Shown: positions 1-5,920, counted from the first letter of the stretch. The stretch: 21,423 nucleotides of DNA from an uncultured Clostridia bacterium (GCA_948528155.1 CAOSZT010000021.1:1-21423), one strand, 5' to 3'. Numbers and translations: made by a program. The notes: a model not told the origin generated them from the letters alone.

Positions 1-63
1 TCAAATTTGTAAATTTAAAGATTCAAAATCTAAAATTTCAAATTATAAGATTTAAAAATTCTA

Positions 64-87
64 AAATCAATTTTTAAATCAATTTTT
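64..87. repeat. Perfect 12-bp tandem duplication
   Basis: AAATCAATTTTT occurs twice head to tail with no spacer. It lies in low-complexity DNA, so it may be slippage, but it could also be a protein-binding arm-type repeat near the element end. Confidence 0.6.
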
Positions 88-114
88 TCTAAAATTATTT
101 TTTAATTTTCGCTA

Positions 115-151
115 TTAACTTTGCACAAAATTTTTTCAGGTACAAAGTTAA
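115..151. repeat. Dyad symmetry with 12-bp arms
   Basis: TTAACTTTGCAC faces GTACAAAGTTAA across a 13-bp centre. Nine outer base pairs are perfect and three inner ones include a single G-T pair. No T-run follows on the minus strand, so it is a poor terminator for the recombinase operon. A recombinase or accessory-protein binding site at the element end is an alternative. Confidence 0.5.
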
Positions 152-244
152 ATATTTTTTATTTCAAAATAATTATTTTTATAATAACTTTTTTCTTGAC
201 TACCCCTCTCTCCTACTCTGCCATTCTTTTTAGCAAAGTAAATT

Positions 245-577
245 TTATATAACATTAAATTTCCTTTCAGAATCCTTATTTTTATTAAATAAACCGTCTT
301 TAATAAGCAATTTGCCTATTTCTGGTAGATTATCAGTATTATTAGCCTTGCTATCAACTTGCTCTGCTTGTGATGCAAGTACTTGTTCATAAGTATATTT
401 AAGTAAAGCTATTTTCTCTTGTCTTGTATCATCTGTAGAATCCTTACTATTAAGCATAAACTCTAAATTGTAACCATATAATTCTAAACCTCTTAAAATG
501 ATTTCTACTTGACCATCTAATAAATTAAGTTCTACAGAGTGAATATTATTTGTATCAAAATTAACATCTTCATTCAT
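245..577 (-). CDS. Small acidic protein, last gene of recombinase operon, unknown function
   Basis: A 110-residue acidic protein with no recognised domain. Residues 15-75 look helical and 76-108 look charged and flexible. The start is supported by an AAAGGAGG ribosome binding site 8-10 bases upstream. It follows the two tyrosine recombinases by 21 bp in the same direction and has no terminator before it, so it is probably co-transcribed with them. By position it could be an accessory factor for recombination, as small third proteins are in other multi-recombinase transposons such as Tn554 (TnpC). No sequence similarity to TnpC was established, so this is only a positional guess. Confidence 0.75.
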   Translation of the reverse strand: MNEDVNFDTNNIHSVELNLLDGQVEIILRGLELYGYNLEFMLNSKDSTDDTRQEKIALLKYTYEQVLASQAEQVDSKANNTDNLPEIGKLLIKDGLFNKNKDSERKFNVI

Positions 578-598
578 AATTTTTCCTCCTTTCGTGTT

Positions 599-1588
599 TT
601 AAGCTGTAAATGCGAGTGCATCAGCCATTTTAAATTTAGCCATAGGGTGTTCTAACATTGCATTCATAACATCTTTATCGTGTAAGTGAGTGTATATTTC
701 TGTAGTATCAACTTGAACATGACCTAAAATTTCTTGTATTGTTTTAATATCAATGCCATTTCTATACATTATAGTAGCACAGGTATGCCGCAGAGTATGA
801 ACTGAATATCCATCAATTTTTATACCAACTTTTTTATAAGCTCTCTGTATAGCCAGTCTAATGGCTCTAGGACATATTCTAACTTTTAAATTACTTAAAA
901 ACATAGCTTTATTGTCTTTTTTATTTTTTGCCATTATAGTATTTCGTACTTCTAGGTACTTTAATAATGCTTGTTTAGTAGATTCGTTTAAATAGCCAGT
1001 TCTTTCTTTATTTCCTTTACCTATAATAGTAAATCTATTATTATTAAAATCAAAGTCATCAATATTTAAGTTAGACATCTCTGAAACTCTAAGTCCACAA
1101 TTCAAGAATACATGTAACATTGCATTATCACGTATTTGATTAACTTTTGTACTATTAGAATATAATCGTATTAGCTTTTTAGCTTGTTCAAGTGTTAAGT
1201 AATTAGGTAGTTTTAAATATATGTTTTTTTCGCAATTAATCTGCTTAAAAGGTTCTGTAAAAATGCTATGTTGAATATCATGTAAATACTTAAAAAATGC
1301 TCTTAAATGTTCAACTTTTACAACTCTTGAACCAATTTTGTAATGACTTTCAGCTAAGAAAAATATAAAACTATAAATATCACTATTAGATAAGAATCTT
1401 ATATCATTTAAAGTAAATTTTGCTATTGTATCATATTTATTTTTATATTTATGTACATTGATAAAATCTAAAAATTGCTTGACTGTTACAGTCATACTAT
1501 CTACATATAGTTTTGAATAGTTTTTTATTGCAATTAAATAATTTGATAAATCACTTATAAATTTTGGCATATTATTGTTTTCTTCCAT
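599..1588 (-). CDS. Tyrosine recombinase/integrase (Xer-like), second of a tandem pair
   Basis: A DNA strand-exchange enzyme of the tyrosine recombinase family, 329 residues. Residues about 10-115 form a SAM-like core-binding domain and 130-320 the catalytic domain. All expected catalytic residues are visible: R167 in GLRVSE, K194 in GKGNKER, H264 and R267 in HTLRH, H290 in LGH, and the nucleophile Y299 in EIYTH. The start at 1588 is preferred over an in-frame start at 1633 because it is preceded by AGAAGGAGCG and overlaps the previous stop as TAATG, which implies translational coupling. It lacks the N-terminal arm-binding domain of Tn916 Int, so it is closer to XerC/XerD in build. It probably acts together with its partner in excision and integration of the element. 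Confidence 0.93.
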   Translation of the reverse strand: MEENNNMPKFISDLSNYLIAIKNYSKLYVDSMTVTVKQFLDFINVHKYKNKYDTIAKFTLNDIRFLSNSDIYSFIFFLAESHYKIGSRVVKVEHLRAFFKYLHDIQHSIFTEPFKQINCEKNIYLKLPNYLTLEQAKKLIRLYSNSTKVNQIRDNAMLHVFLNCGLRVSEMSNLNIDDFDFNNNRFTIIGKGNKERTGYLNESTKQALLKYLEVRNTIMAKNKKDNKAMFLSNLKVRICPRAIRLAIQRAYKKVGIKIDGYSVHTLRHTCATIMYRNGIDIKTIQEILGHVQVDTTEIYTHLHDKDVMNAMLEHPMAKFKMADALAFTA

Positions 1589-2619
1589 TATACTTTCGCT
1601 CCTTCTCTTTCTAAAATACTTGATATTGTGCAATTTTCCATGATGTGTTTTAGTTTCTTATCTGAAACATGAGTATAAACTTCGGTTGCAGCTAAACATT
1701 TATGTCCTAGAATCTTCTTTAAAACAAAGATATCAGTATCATTTTCGTTGTACATCAAAGTTGCACTTGTATGTCTTAAAGAATGTGTGTGATAACCTTT
1801 TTTGCTTTCATCTAAAGTTTCTTTTAATTCATTAGAGATAATAGTTTGTACTGTTCTATTTGAAATACGTTTCTTTTGTTCACTTATAAATAGGGCATCA
1901 AGGTCAATATTATCTTTTCCTAAAGGTGGTCTAACTTTCATGTAAGATTTTATAGATTCACAAACTGCATCATTTAAGTAAATTATTCTTTCTTTGTTAC
2001 CTTTACCACGAATTTTAATTGTTTTCTCACTTTTATCCATTTTAATATCAGTAAGGTTTATTCCAGTAAGTTCTGAGAGTCTTAAACTGCAATTAAGAAA
2101 TATACATGTAATTGCATAATTTCTAATTTTATGACGTTGATCAGATTTTATAACATTAGATAAAAGTTGTTTGCTTTCAGTTAGGTTCAAGTGCTTAGGT
2201 ATTCTTTTTTCAACTGTTGCAGTTTTCATTCCTAATGATGGATTTCCAACATTTAAGTTATTTATATCTAAATATTCAAAAAACCTTTTAGTAGATGCTA
2301 GCTTTCTATTTCTTGTTTTAGGACAGTTATTCAAAGTATAATTTAAAAATCGAATAAATCTATGTAAATCCTCTGATGTAACATTGTTTATATCTTCCAT
2401 TGTTAAATCATCTATTTGTATATTTTTGAATTCTTCAGCTGTAATTGTATCTAGTTTCTCTTCATCATATAAAGTAAGTTTTAAAAATCTAAATAAGGTT
2501 CTTAAATCAAAATATGATTCATCAATCGTTGTTTTTGCTTTAAATGATATGTACCTTTTATATTTTAAATAGTTATTTAAAAATTCTGGATTTTGTTTTT
2601 GATATATTAAAAAAGACAT
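1588..2619 (-). CDS. Tyrosine recombinase/integrase (Xer-like), first of a tandem pair
   Basis: A 343-residue tyrosine recombinase with a core-binding domain (about 8-120) and a catalytic domain (about 140-330). The active-site set is complete: R180 in CSLRLSE, K209 in GKGNKER, H279 and R282 in HSLRH, H306 in LGH and nucleophile Y315 in EVYTH. The start has a strong GAGGAGG site. It is similar in layout to the downstream recombinase but clearly diverged, so the two are not a recent duplication and may recognise different half-sites, as XerC and XerD do. A promoter candidate and a 28-bp palindrome lie just upstream. Confidence 0.93.
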   Translation of the reverse strand: MSFLIYQKQNPEFLNNYLKYKRYISFKAKTTIDESYFDLRTLFRFLKLTLYDEEKLDTITAEEFKNIQIDDLTMEDINNVTSEDLHRFIRFLNYTLNNCPKTRNRKLASTKRFFEYLDINNLNVGNPSLGMKTATVEKRIPKHLNLTESKQLLSNVIKSDQRHKIRNYAITCIFLNCSLRLSELTGINLTDIKMDKSEKTIKIRGKGNKERIIYLNDAVCESIKSYMKVRPPLGKDNIDLDALFISEQKKRISNRTVQTIISNELKETLDESKKGYHTHSLRHTSATLMYNENDTDIFVLKKILGHKCLAATEVYTHVSDKKLKHIMENCTISSILEREGAKV

Positions 2620-2649
2620 TACTAATTCCTCCTCATAAATTTGTTTTTA

Positions 2650-2677
2650 CCATAAGCAAAATACCTTTTGCTTATGG
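2650..2677. repeat. 28-bp perfect palindrome with 11-6-11 geometry upstream of recombinases
   Basis: Arms CCATAAGCAAA and TTTGCTTATGG flank the 6-bp centre ATACCT. This is the geometry of Xer recombination sites (two 11-bp binding sites around a 6-bp crossover region), though real dif sites have imperfect arms. It lies in the recombinase leader, at or just after the predicted transcription start, so a hairpin or operator for autoregulation is the simpler alternative. Confidence 0.55.
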
Positions 2678-2681
2678 CTCG

Positions 2682-2710
2682 AGTTTAGCATTTGTCTTTT
2701 GTAATGACAA
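2682..2710 (-). promoter_or_regulatory. Candidate sigma-A promoter for the recombinase operon
   Basis: On the minus strand TTGTCA and TAAACT are separated by 17 bp. The -35 matches five of six consensus bases and the -10 four of six. The predicted start falls at the 28-bp palindrome, giving a short leader before the first recombinase. Confidence 0.45.
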
Positions 2711-2711
2711 A

Positions 2712-2745
2712 GGTGCAAATTCTAAAGTTTGAAAGAATTTGCACC
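2712..2745. repeat. Hairpin with 11-bp perfect arms after the pemK-like gene
   Basis: GGTGCAAATTC and GAATTTGCACC are separated by 12 bases. It lies between the toxin-like gene stop and the recombinase promoter. There is no T-run directly after it on the minus strand, so it is a weak terminator. It may stabilise the upstream message or be another recombinase-binding dyad. Confidence 0.5.
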
Positions 2746-2755
2746 CTTGACAATA

Positions 2756-3346
2756 TTATTTATTTATGTATTTGTCTGCTTGTATTTCAATATCATTTGG
2801 CTTAAATAAATCCATAAGTGTAAGTATATAACTGTAAAACAACTTATTTGATATTTCTAAATTACCAGTATTTTTTAAAAACTCTCTTGCGACAATCCCA
2901 TAAGATGCAATTTGTTTCCTAGTTAAGCATTCTATATTATTTTCTTTAGTTATTGCCTCATCTTTGATTTTGATTTCATCTGTATGTATTCTACCAATAT
3001 CTAATGCAATTATTAATGCACGATCTACAGCTTTAAGTTCAGTAATATTTAAAGTTCCAATGTAATATTTAAGTCTTGATTTATCAATAGCTCTGATTTG
3101 TTCTACTAATATAATAGATTTTTTAGGTAATCTCTTTTTAATTGGTTGTAATTCAACATGAGTTGGTAGTTTAGCTTTTACTGTAACTTTGCTTGTAATA
3201 GGAGCTATTATTATTGTAGGACTATAATTGTTTCCTAAATTATTTTGCAATATTACAACAGGTCTAATACCTGCTTGTTCACTTCCAATAGGTTGTTCTT
3301 CAACATCAGCATAATATAATTGTCCTCTATTTATTACATCTTCCAT
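2756..3346 (-). CDS. PemK/MazF-family toxin-like protein with C-terminal extension
   Basis: Members of this family are sequence-specific mRNA endoribonucleases. Residues 5-110 form the PemK/MazF fold: GQLYYADVEEQ at the N-terminus, EQAGIRPVVILQNN with conserved R28, and IAPITSK (residues 48-53) with the Thr/Ser position of the active site. Typical family members are 110-120 residues, whereas this one is 196. The extra 80 C-terminal residues are of unknown function. Its start overlaps the previous gene by 20 bp. No MazE/PemI-like antitoxin is next to it: the upstream partner is a membrane peptide and the next element a structured RNA. It could be a toxin with an unusual antidote, or a domesticated regulator of the element. 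Confidence 0.88.
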   Translation of the reverse strand: MEDVINRGQLYYADVEEQPIGSEQAGIRPVVILQNNLGNNYSPTIIIAPITSKVTVKAKLPTHVELQPIKKRLPKKSIILVEQIRAIDKSRLKYYIGTLNITELKAVDRALIIALDIGRIHTDEIKIKDEAITKENNIECLTRKQIASYGIVAREFLKNTGNLEISNKLFYSYILTLMDLFKPNDIEIQADKYINK

Positions 3347-3536
3347 GCTTTACACTTCCTTTCCCATTTTGGTAATTTCTAAAATATTTCATTTGCTCAT
3401 CATCTTCAATTTTTCTTTCTTCGTCAGTCTTGCACATATCAGCACCTACAATCAGTAAATACATAACAATAGTAGTAATTCCAAATAGAATCATAATTAC
3501 TAATAATGTTATTAATGCAATTTTATCTATATCCAT
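3327..3536 (-). CDS. Small single-pass membrane protein upstream of the pemK-like gene
   Basis: A 69-residue protein with one transmembrane helix (about 5-31) and a charged, probably cytoplasmic tail (34-69) rich in Asp, Glu and Lys. A GGGAGGA site lies just upstream. It ends with TAG and overlaps the PemK/MazF-like gene, which suggests coupled translation. The family is not recognised. Its place directly before a toxin-like gene raises the possibility that it is a membrane-bound antitoxin or sensor, but nothing in the sequence resembles a known antitoxin DNA-binding domain. Confidence 0.7.
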   Translation of the reverse strand: MDIDKIALITLLVIMILFGITTIVMYLLIVGADMCKTDEERKIEDDEQMKYFRNYQNGKGSVKHGRCNK

Positions 3537-3564
3537 TACTTGTCCTCCCTCTTTTTTAGTATGT

Positions 3565-3590
3565 AGGGCTATCTACTAAAAGACAGCCCT
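3565..3590. other. Hairpin between the structured RNA and the membrane-peptide gene
   Basis: AGGGCTATC faces GACAGCCCT across 8 bases, a 9-bp stem with one G-U pair. No T-run follows on the minus strand, so transcripts of the RNA region may continue into the gene at 3536. It could mark the RNA 3' end or work as a processing site. Confidence 0.5.
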
Positions 3591-3608
3591 TATATCTTAT
3601 TTTTATTA

Positions 3609-3947
3609 TTTGCCTTTTAAACTCCCTCCACTATTCATTAGATTGCAATTTGCTAAATCGCTCATAGGACTTCCACCTACCTGTTCAACAGGCTTGTACT
3701 CATTGCTTGCGACGGCTCATAAGAAAAGCAAATTAGCTTTTTCAACTTCAACGCTCGAACTGTGACTGTACAAAAGTATCATTCCACTAAATATCTTCGC
3801 CTTACTGGGTGCTACCCAATATTTAAGTTTTGGCTCTGAATCCAATTTAAACTAGCTCCTTTTAGTGGTGTATCTAATGAATCTTATTTAATTGTCAAAG
3901 TACTTATGGGGACTTATTTTCGAGTCCCTCTAAAGTACAAAGGCAAA
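3609..3947 (-). ncRNA. Candidate structured non-coding RNA, about 340 nt, unassigned class
   Basis: This gene-free stretch is less AT-rich than its surroundings and can fold into a closed, branched structure on the minus strand. The ends pair (TTTGCCTTT, 3939-3947, with AAAGGCAAA, 3609-3617). Inside are a two-part hairpin (3900-3938, GTACTT/AAGTAC around GGGACT/AGTCCC) and an 11-bp long-range helix (3872-3882 with 3633-3643). Further in are an 8-bp helix (3861-3868 with 3784-3791) enclosing a short hairpin at 3805-3819, and a helix GTACAA/TTGTAC (3768-3773 with 3694-3699) enclosing a hairpin at 3723-3743. A small hairpin lies at 3680-3692. Motifs of tmRNA, RNase P, SRP RNA and group II domain V were not found. 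It lies between the sigma/HTH operon and the pemK-recombinase genes. Whether it has its own promoter is unclear. Confidence 0.68.
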
Positions 3948-3974
3948 ATTAAATCTCAAAAAATCACACTTTTT

Positions 3975-4208
3975 TTAAAATTTTTTTAATTTTTTTATTT
4001 TTCTTAAAGTGGTAAACTTTTCAATGCTATTAAATACAGCAGTTTCAACATAATAATGACAATCTTCATCATGTTGACGATTAATAGTTGAAGTATTAAC
4101 TATCAAGTCATTAAACTTTAAAATAATTTCCCACTTAGCATTTGTGTTGCCATTTGTAGCAAGATCAATTAATTTAAACAATTCCATATCCTCATTACTT
4201 AAACTCAT
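3975..4208 (-). CDS. Small helix-turn-helix protein, Tn916 Orf8-like
   Basis: A 77-residue basic protein beginning MSLSNEDMELFKLIDLA. Length, position and pattern fit the small HTH domain family that follows the Orf7 sigma factor in Tn916-type elements (Orf8 is of similar length). The N-terminal half has the conserved helix with an N-A-K-W-E-I-I-L-KF segment, and the C-terminus ends in a Lys-rich tail. It starts two bases after the sigma-factor stop with its own AAAGGAGG site, so the two are one operon. The likely role is transcription control of excision or transfer genes. Family assignment is from resemblance and synteny rather than a search. Confidence 0.75.
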   Translation of the reverse strand: MSLSNEDMELFKLIDLATNGNTNAKWEIILKFNDLIVNTSTINRQHDEDCHYYVETAVFNSIEKFTTLRKIKKLKKF

Positions 4209-4210
4209 AG

Positions 4211-4633
4211 TTAGTCCTCCTTTAAATATTTTTTGAATTTATTTACAGCCCTTGATTTTATAGTAGTTACATTAGTTTCAGTTATTTTAAACTTTTTTGA
4301 AATACTATTTACACTATAATTATTGCTATATAGAATTAAAACATTTTGTTCCTTTTTAGATAGTTTCCTAAATGCTTTTGCATATTTAGGATTTGTAAAA
4401 CTATCTCCTGCATTGTCTATATGTATTTCGGCAAAAAGAAAACTGTCGTTATTTTCACTTGACAACGACAGTTCCTTTTCTACAAGCTCACTTAAAGACA
4501 CAATTTTATACTTTTGAGCTTTTAATTTTTTGGCATAGTTAATCGCAGCATGATTTGCGACGAGCTTAATATAAGCCTTAAATGAATTGATGACTTGTTC
4601 AATTTCTTGTTCTGAGTATTTTTCTACATTCAT
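4211..4633 (-). CDS. Sigma-70-like regulator, Tn916 Orf7-like
   Basis: A 140-residue protein, about the length of Tn916 Orf7, which activates excision and transfer transcription. The C-terminal half (about 88-137) is a sigma region 4 helix-turn-helix: LSKKEQNVLILYSNNYSV, then ISKKFKITETNVTTIKSRA. The N-terminal part (10-50) resembles the conserved helix of region 2 but is short. The gene has a strong GGAGGTG site 7-10 bases before ATG, but that site lies inside a long hairpin (4638-4679), so translation is probably conditional. Together with the downstream HTH gene it is expected to switch on the recombination module to its left. Confidence 0.88.
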   Translation of the reverse strand: MNVEKYSEQEIEQVINSFKAYIKLVANHAAINYAKKLKAQKYKIVSLSELVEKELSLSSENNDSFLFAEIHIDNAGDSFTNPKYAKAFRKLSKKEQNVLILYSNNYSVNSISKKFKITETNVTTIKSRAVNKFKKYLKED

Positions 4634-4637
4634 AAAA

Positions 4638-4679
4638 ACACCTCCTATCTAGGACATCCAGTCCGTAGATAAGAGGTGT
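4638..4679 (-). promoter_or_regulatory. Hairpin that sequesters the sigma-factor ribosome binding site
   Basis: On the minus strand ACACCTCTTATCTA pairs with TAGATAGGAGGTGT over 14 bp with a single G-U pair, and the top continues as GGAC/GTCC around a 5-base loop. The 3' arm contains the AGGAGGTG ribosome binding site of the gene starting at 4633, and the 5' arm contains a matching anti-Shine-Dalgarno. This would block translation until something opens the stem. As DNA it could also be an operator. Confidence 0.75.
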
Positions 4680-4767
4680 ATTAAATTCTTATGTATTTAC
4701 TATAACCTATATAATATTAAATTAAACCATATATAATATCCCTCCCATAACAAAATAATTTATATTC

Positions 4768-4800
4768 TTAATAAATCATTAGTAATTCAAATATTTTCAT
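4768..4800 (-). CDS. Possible 10-residue leader peptide ahead of the sigma operon
   Basis: Inside the predicted sigma-operon leader there is a short frame encoding MKIFELLMIY, preceded by GAGGTAG at a somewhat long distance. It ends about 90 bases before the hairpin that hides the sigma-factor start. A translated leader could help control that hairpin, but short frames are common in AT-rich DNA, so support is weak. Confidence 0.18.
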   Translation of the reverse strand: MKIFELLMIY

Positions 4801-4847
4801 AAGTAAATACTACCTCATTATTACAGACTATTTTGTCCTAGTAATAT

Positions 4848-4876
4848 TTTATAGGTTTTATGTTTACAAATGTGAA
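4848..4876 (-). promoter_or_regulatory. Candidate promoter of the sigma/HTH operon
   Basis: On the minus strand TTCACA and TATAAA are spaced by 17 bp. It lies 215 bases before the sigma-factor start, giving a long leader that contains the hairpin at 4638-4679. The Spo0A-box pair lies 35 bp upstream of its -35. Confidence 0.5.
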
Positions 4877-4910
4877 AAATAGCGGAAACTTACAAAAATT
4901 TACAGCTTTT

Positions 4911-4927
4911 TGTCATATCCTGTCGAA
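4911..4927 (+). promoter_or_regulatory. Tandem Spo0A (0A) boxes
   Basis: TGTCATA, a 3-bp spacer, then TGTCGAA. The second is the exact consensus 0A box and the first keeps TGTC and the final A. The 10-bp repeat spacing is that of the head-to-tail boxes bound by a Spo0A DNA-binding-domain dimer at the abrB promoter. It lies in the region between the minus-strand sigma operon and the plus-strand gene for a Spo0A C-terminal-like protein, so both could be controlled from it. Confidence 0.65.
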
Positions 4928-4971
4928 AGATTATCACTCATCGATAAATTCACTGCCTACTGCCAAAATCA

Positions 4972-5000
4972 TTGAAATTTAGGCGTTTTTGTGATATAAT
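4972..5000 (+). promoter_or_regulatory. Sigma-A promoter of the Spo0A-like gene
   Basis: TTGAAA and TATAAT are separated by exactly 17 bp, 79 bases before the start codon at 5079. This is the best consensus promoter in the window and suggests good expression. The 0A-box pair is 44 bp upstream of the -35. Confidence 0.8.
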
Positions 5001-5078
5001 ATTATTAATAATTATCATATTTAAGTTATGACTGACTCTAGTTTTTTTTAATTTTTACAAGGAGGGAGGAAGCTATGA

Positions 5079-5438
5079 ATGACTGAAAATAACAAAAATT
5101 TTGCTAAGGAGGATTTGGAGGAAAAACAAATTAGAAATCTGCTCTATGATTTGTACTTTAATATTACAACAAAGGGATATATTTATGTTATTGAAGGTAT
5201 TAAGTTAGCATACAATGACAGAGAATTATTATATCCGATTAAAAATTTATATATAGAAATAGGAAAAAAATACGATAAAAATTTTGAAGAAATATATAGG
5301 AGCATAGCTATATCAGTAGATGGAATGAATAAACGAATACCTACTGATGAGTTACGCTCCTTTTTCCATACTGATTATATTAAGGTTTCTACCAAAGAGT
5401 TCTTAGTATCAATAGTAGATTATTTTTTAGATGAGTAA
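5079..5438 (+). CDS. Stand-alone Spo0A C-terminal-like DNA-binding protein
   Basis: A 119-residue protein whose residues about 17-116 follow the Spo0A effector domain: a helical start, TKGYIYVIEGIKLAYNDREL (31-50), LYPIKNLYIEIGKKYDKNF (51-69), then a recognition-helix region IYRSIAISVDGMNKR (72-86) and the closing segment that ends in EFLVSIVDYFL. In Spo0A this domain is fused to a phosphoreceiver, which is missing here. A separate receiver protein is encoded just downstream in convergent orientation. The ATG at 5079 follows AGGAGGGAGG. An overlapping ATG at 5075 opens only a three-codon frame, which may damp translation. It probably binds the 0A boxes upstream of its own promoter and the sigma operon, or competes with host Spo0A. 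Confidence 0.78.
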   Translation: MTENNKNFAKEDLEEKQIRNLLYDLYFNITTKGYIYVIEGIKLAYNDRELLYPIKNLYIEIGKKYDKNFEEIYRSIAISVDGMNKRIPTDELRSFFHTDYIKVSTKEFLVSIVDYFLDE

Positions 5439-5451
5439 TTAAAACGTTTAA

Positions 5452-5483
5452 TTTTGAAAAGAGCCAACTGGCTCTTTTCAAAA
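5452..5483. terminator. Bidirectional terminator between convergent genes
   Basis: TTTTGAAAAGAGCCA and TGGCTCTTTTCAAAA form 15-bp perfect arms around two bases, with A-runs and T-runs on both sides. It serves both the Spo0A-like gene (plus) and the receiver gene (minus). Confidence 0.92.
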
Positions 5484-5500
5484 GCTCTGATACAACGTAT

Positions 5501-5920
5501 TTATTTATTTTCATTAAATTTATATTTTGAACTTTCTTCCGTAATTAGATCAATAACCTCATCAACAGCATATAGAATTTTGTCATTGCTTATAGGTTTA
5601 ATTAATACTCTAACAACGCCTAGCTCGTTACATTTATTTAATAATATAGGATCAGCATCTCCTGTAATTATAATGAATTTTGGTATATAATCTAAATTAG
5701 AATCATGTATTTTCTCTATTACATCTACTCCATTTAATTTAGGCATTTTATTATCTGTAATAACTATATCGGGATTTTGCTCTAATATTATGTCGTATTC
5801 TTCTTGCCCATCATAAGCTAAGCCTATAATTTCAATTTTTTCATTTTCTGAGAGAGTCCTTTCATAACTTTTTGCTATTATTTCAATATCATCTGCCACC
5901 AAAACCTTTAATTTTCTCAT
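5501..5920 (-). CDS. Stand-alone response regulator receiver (CheY-like)
   Basis: A 139-residue single receiver domain. The phosphorylation site is complete: acidic pair D10/D11 in VADD, phosphoacceptor D56 in DIVITDNKMP, T86 in IIITGDAD, and K108 in LIKPI. There is no output domain, and the last 15 residues are a short charged tail. No histidine kinase is in the window, so it would need a host kinase or phosphotransfer protein. The start has AAAGGTGG upstream. It is divergent from the XRE gene and convergent with the Spo0A-effector-like gene. The receiver and the effector domain side by side look like the two halves of a Spo0A-type regulator encoded separately. Confidence 0.92.
   Translation of the reverse strand: MRKLKVLVADDIEIIAKSYERTLSENEKIEIIGLAYDGQEEYDIILEQNPDIVITDNKMPKLNGVDVIEKIHDSNLDYIPKFIIITGDADPILLNKCNELGVVRVLIKPISNDKILYAVDEVIDLITEESSKYKFNENK

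Larger units (their letters stand above)
1..244. other. AT-rich non-coding left flank, possibly near the element end
   Basis: No convincing gene is seen here. The first 100 bases are low-complexity A/T with repeated CTAAAAT and TCAAATT words, followed by a long dyad (115-151) and a pyrimidine-rich patch on the plus strand around 198-225. It lies downstream of the last gene of the recombinase operon. In ICEs of this type the recombinase genes usually sit next to an attachment site, so an att site may lie here or just outside the window. No host gene or flanking direct repeat is visible to prove it. Confidence 0.4.

Noticed and set aside
1589..1633. Upstream start of the second recombinase, giving a 45-bp gene overlap
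   Set aside because: The ATG at 1588 has a well-placed AGAAGGAG and a TAATG coupling junction; the longer N-terminus is not family-like.
3419..3425. A second 0A-like box (TGACGAA on the minus strand)
   Set aside because: It is a single copy inside the coding region of the 69-residue protein with no tandem partner, so chance is likely.
3609..3947. Group II intron fragment (GAGCCGTCGC resembling domain V)
   Set aside because: The following sequence lacks the domain V GAAA loop and closing strand, there is no GUGYG start and no reverse transcriptase. The nested helices do not match intron topology.
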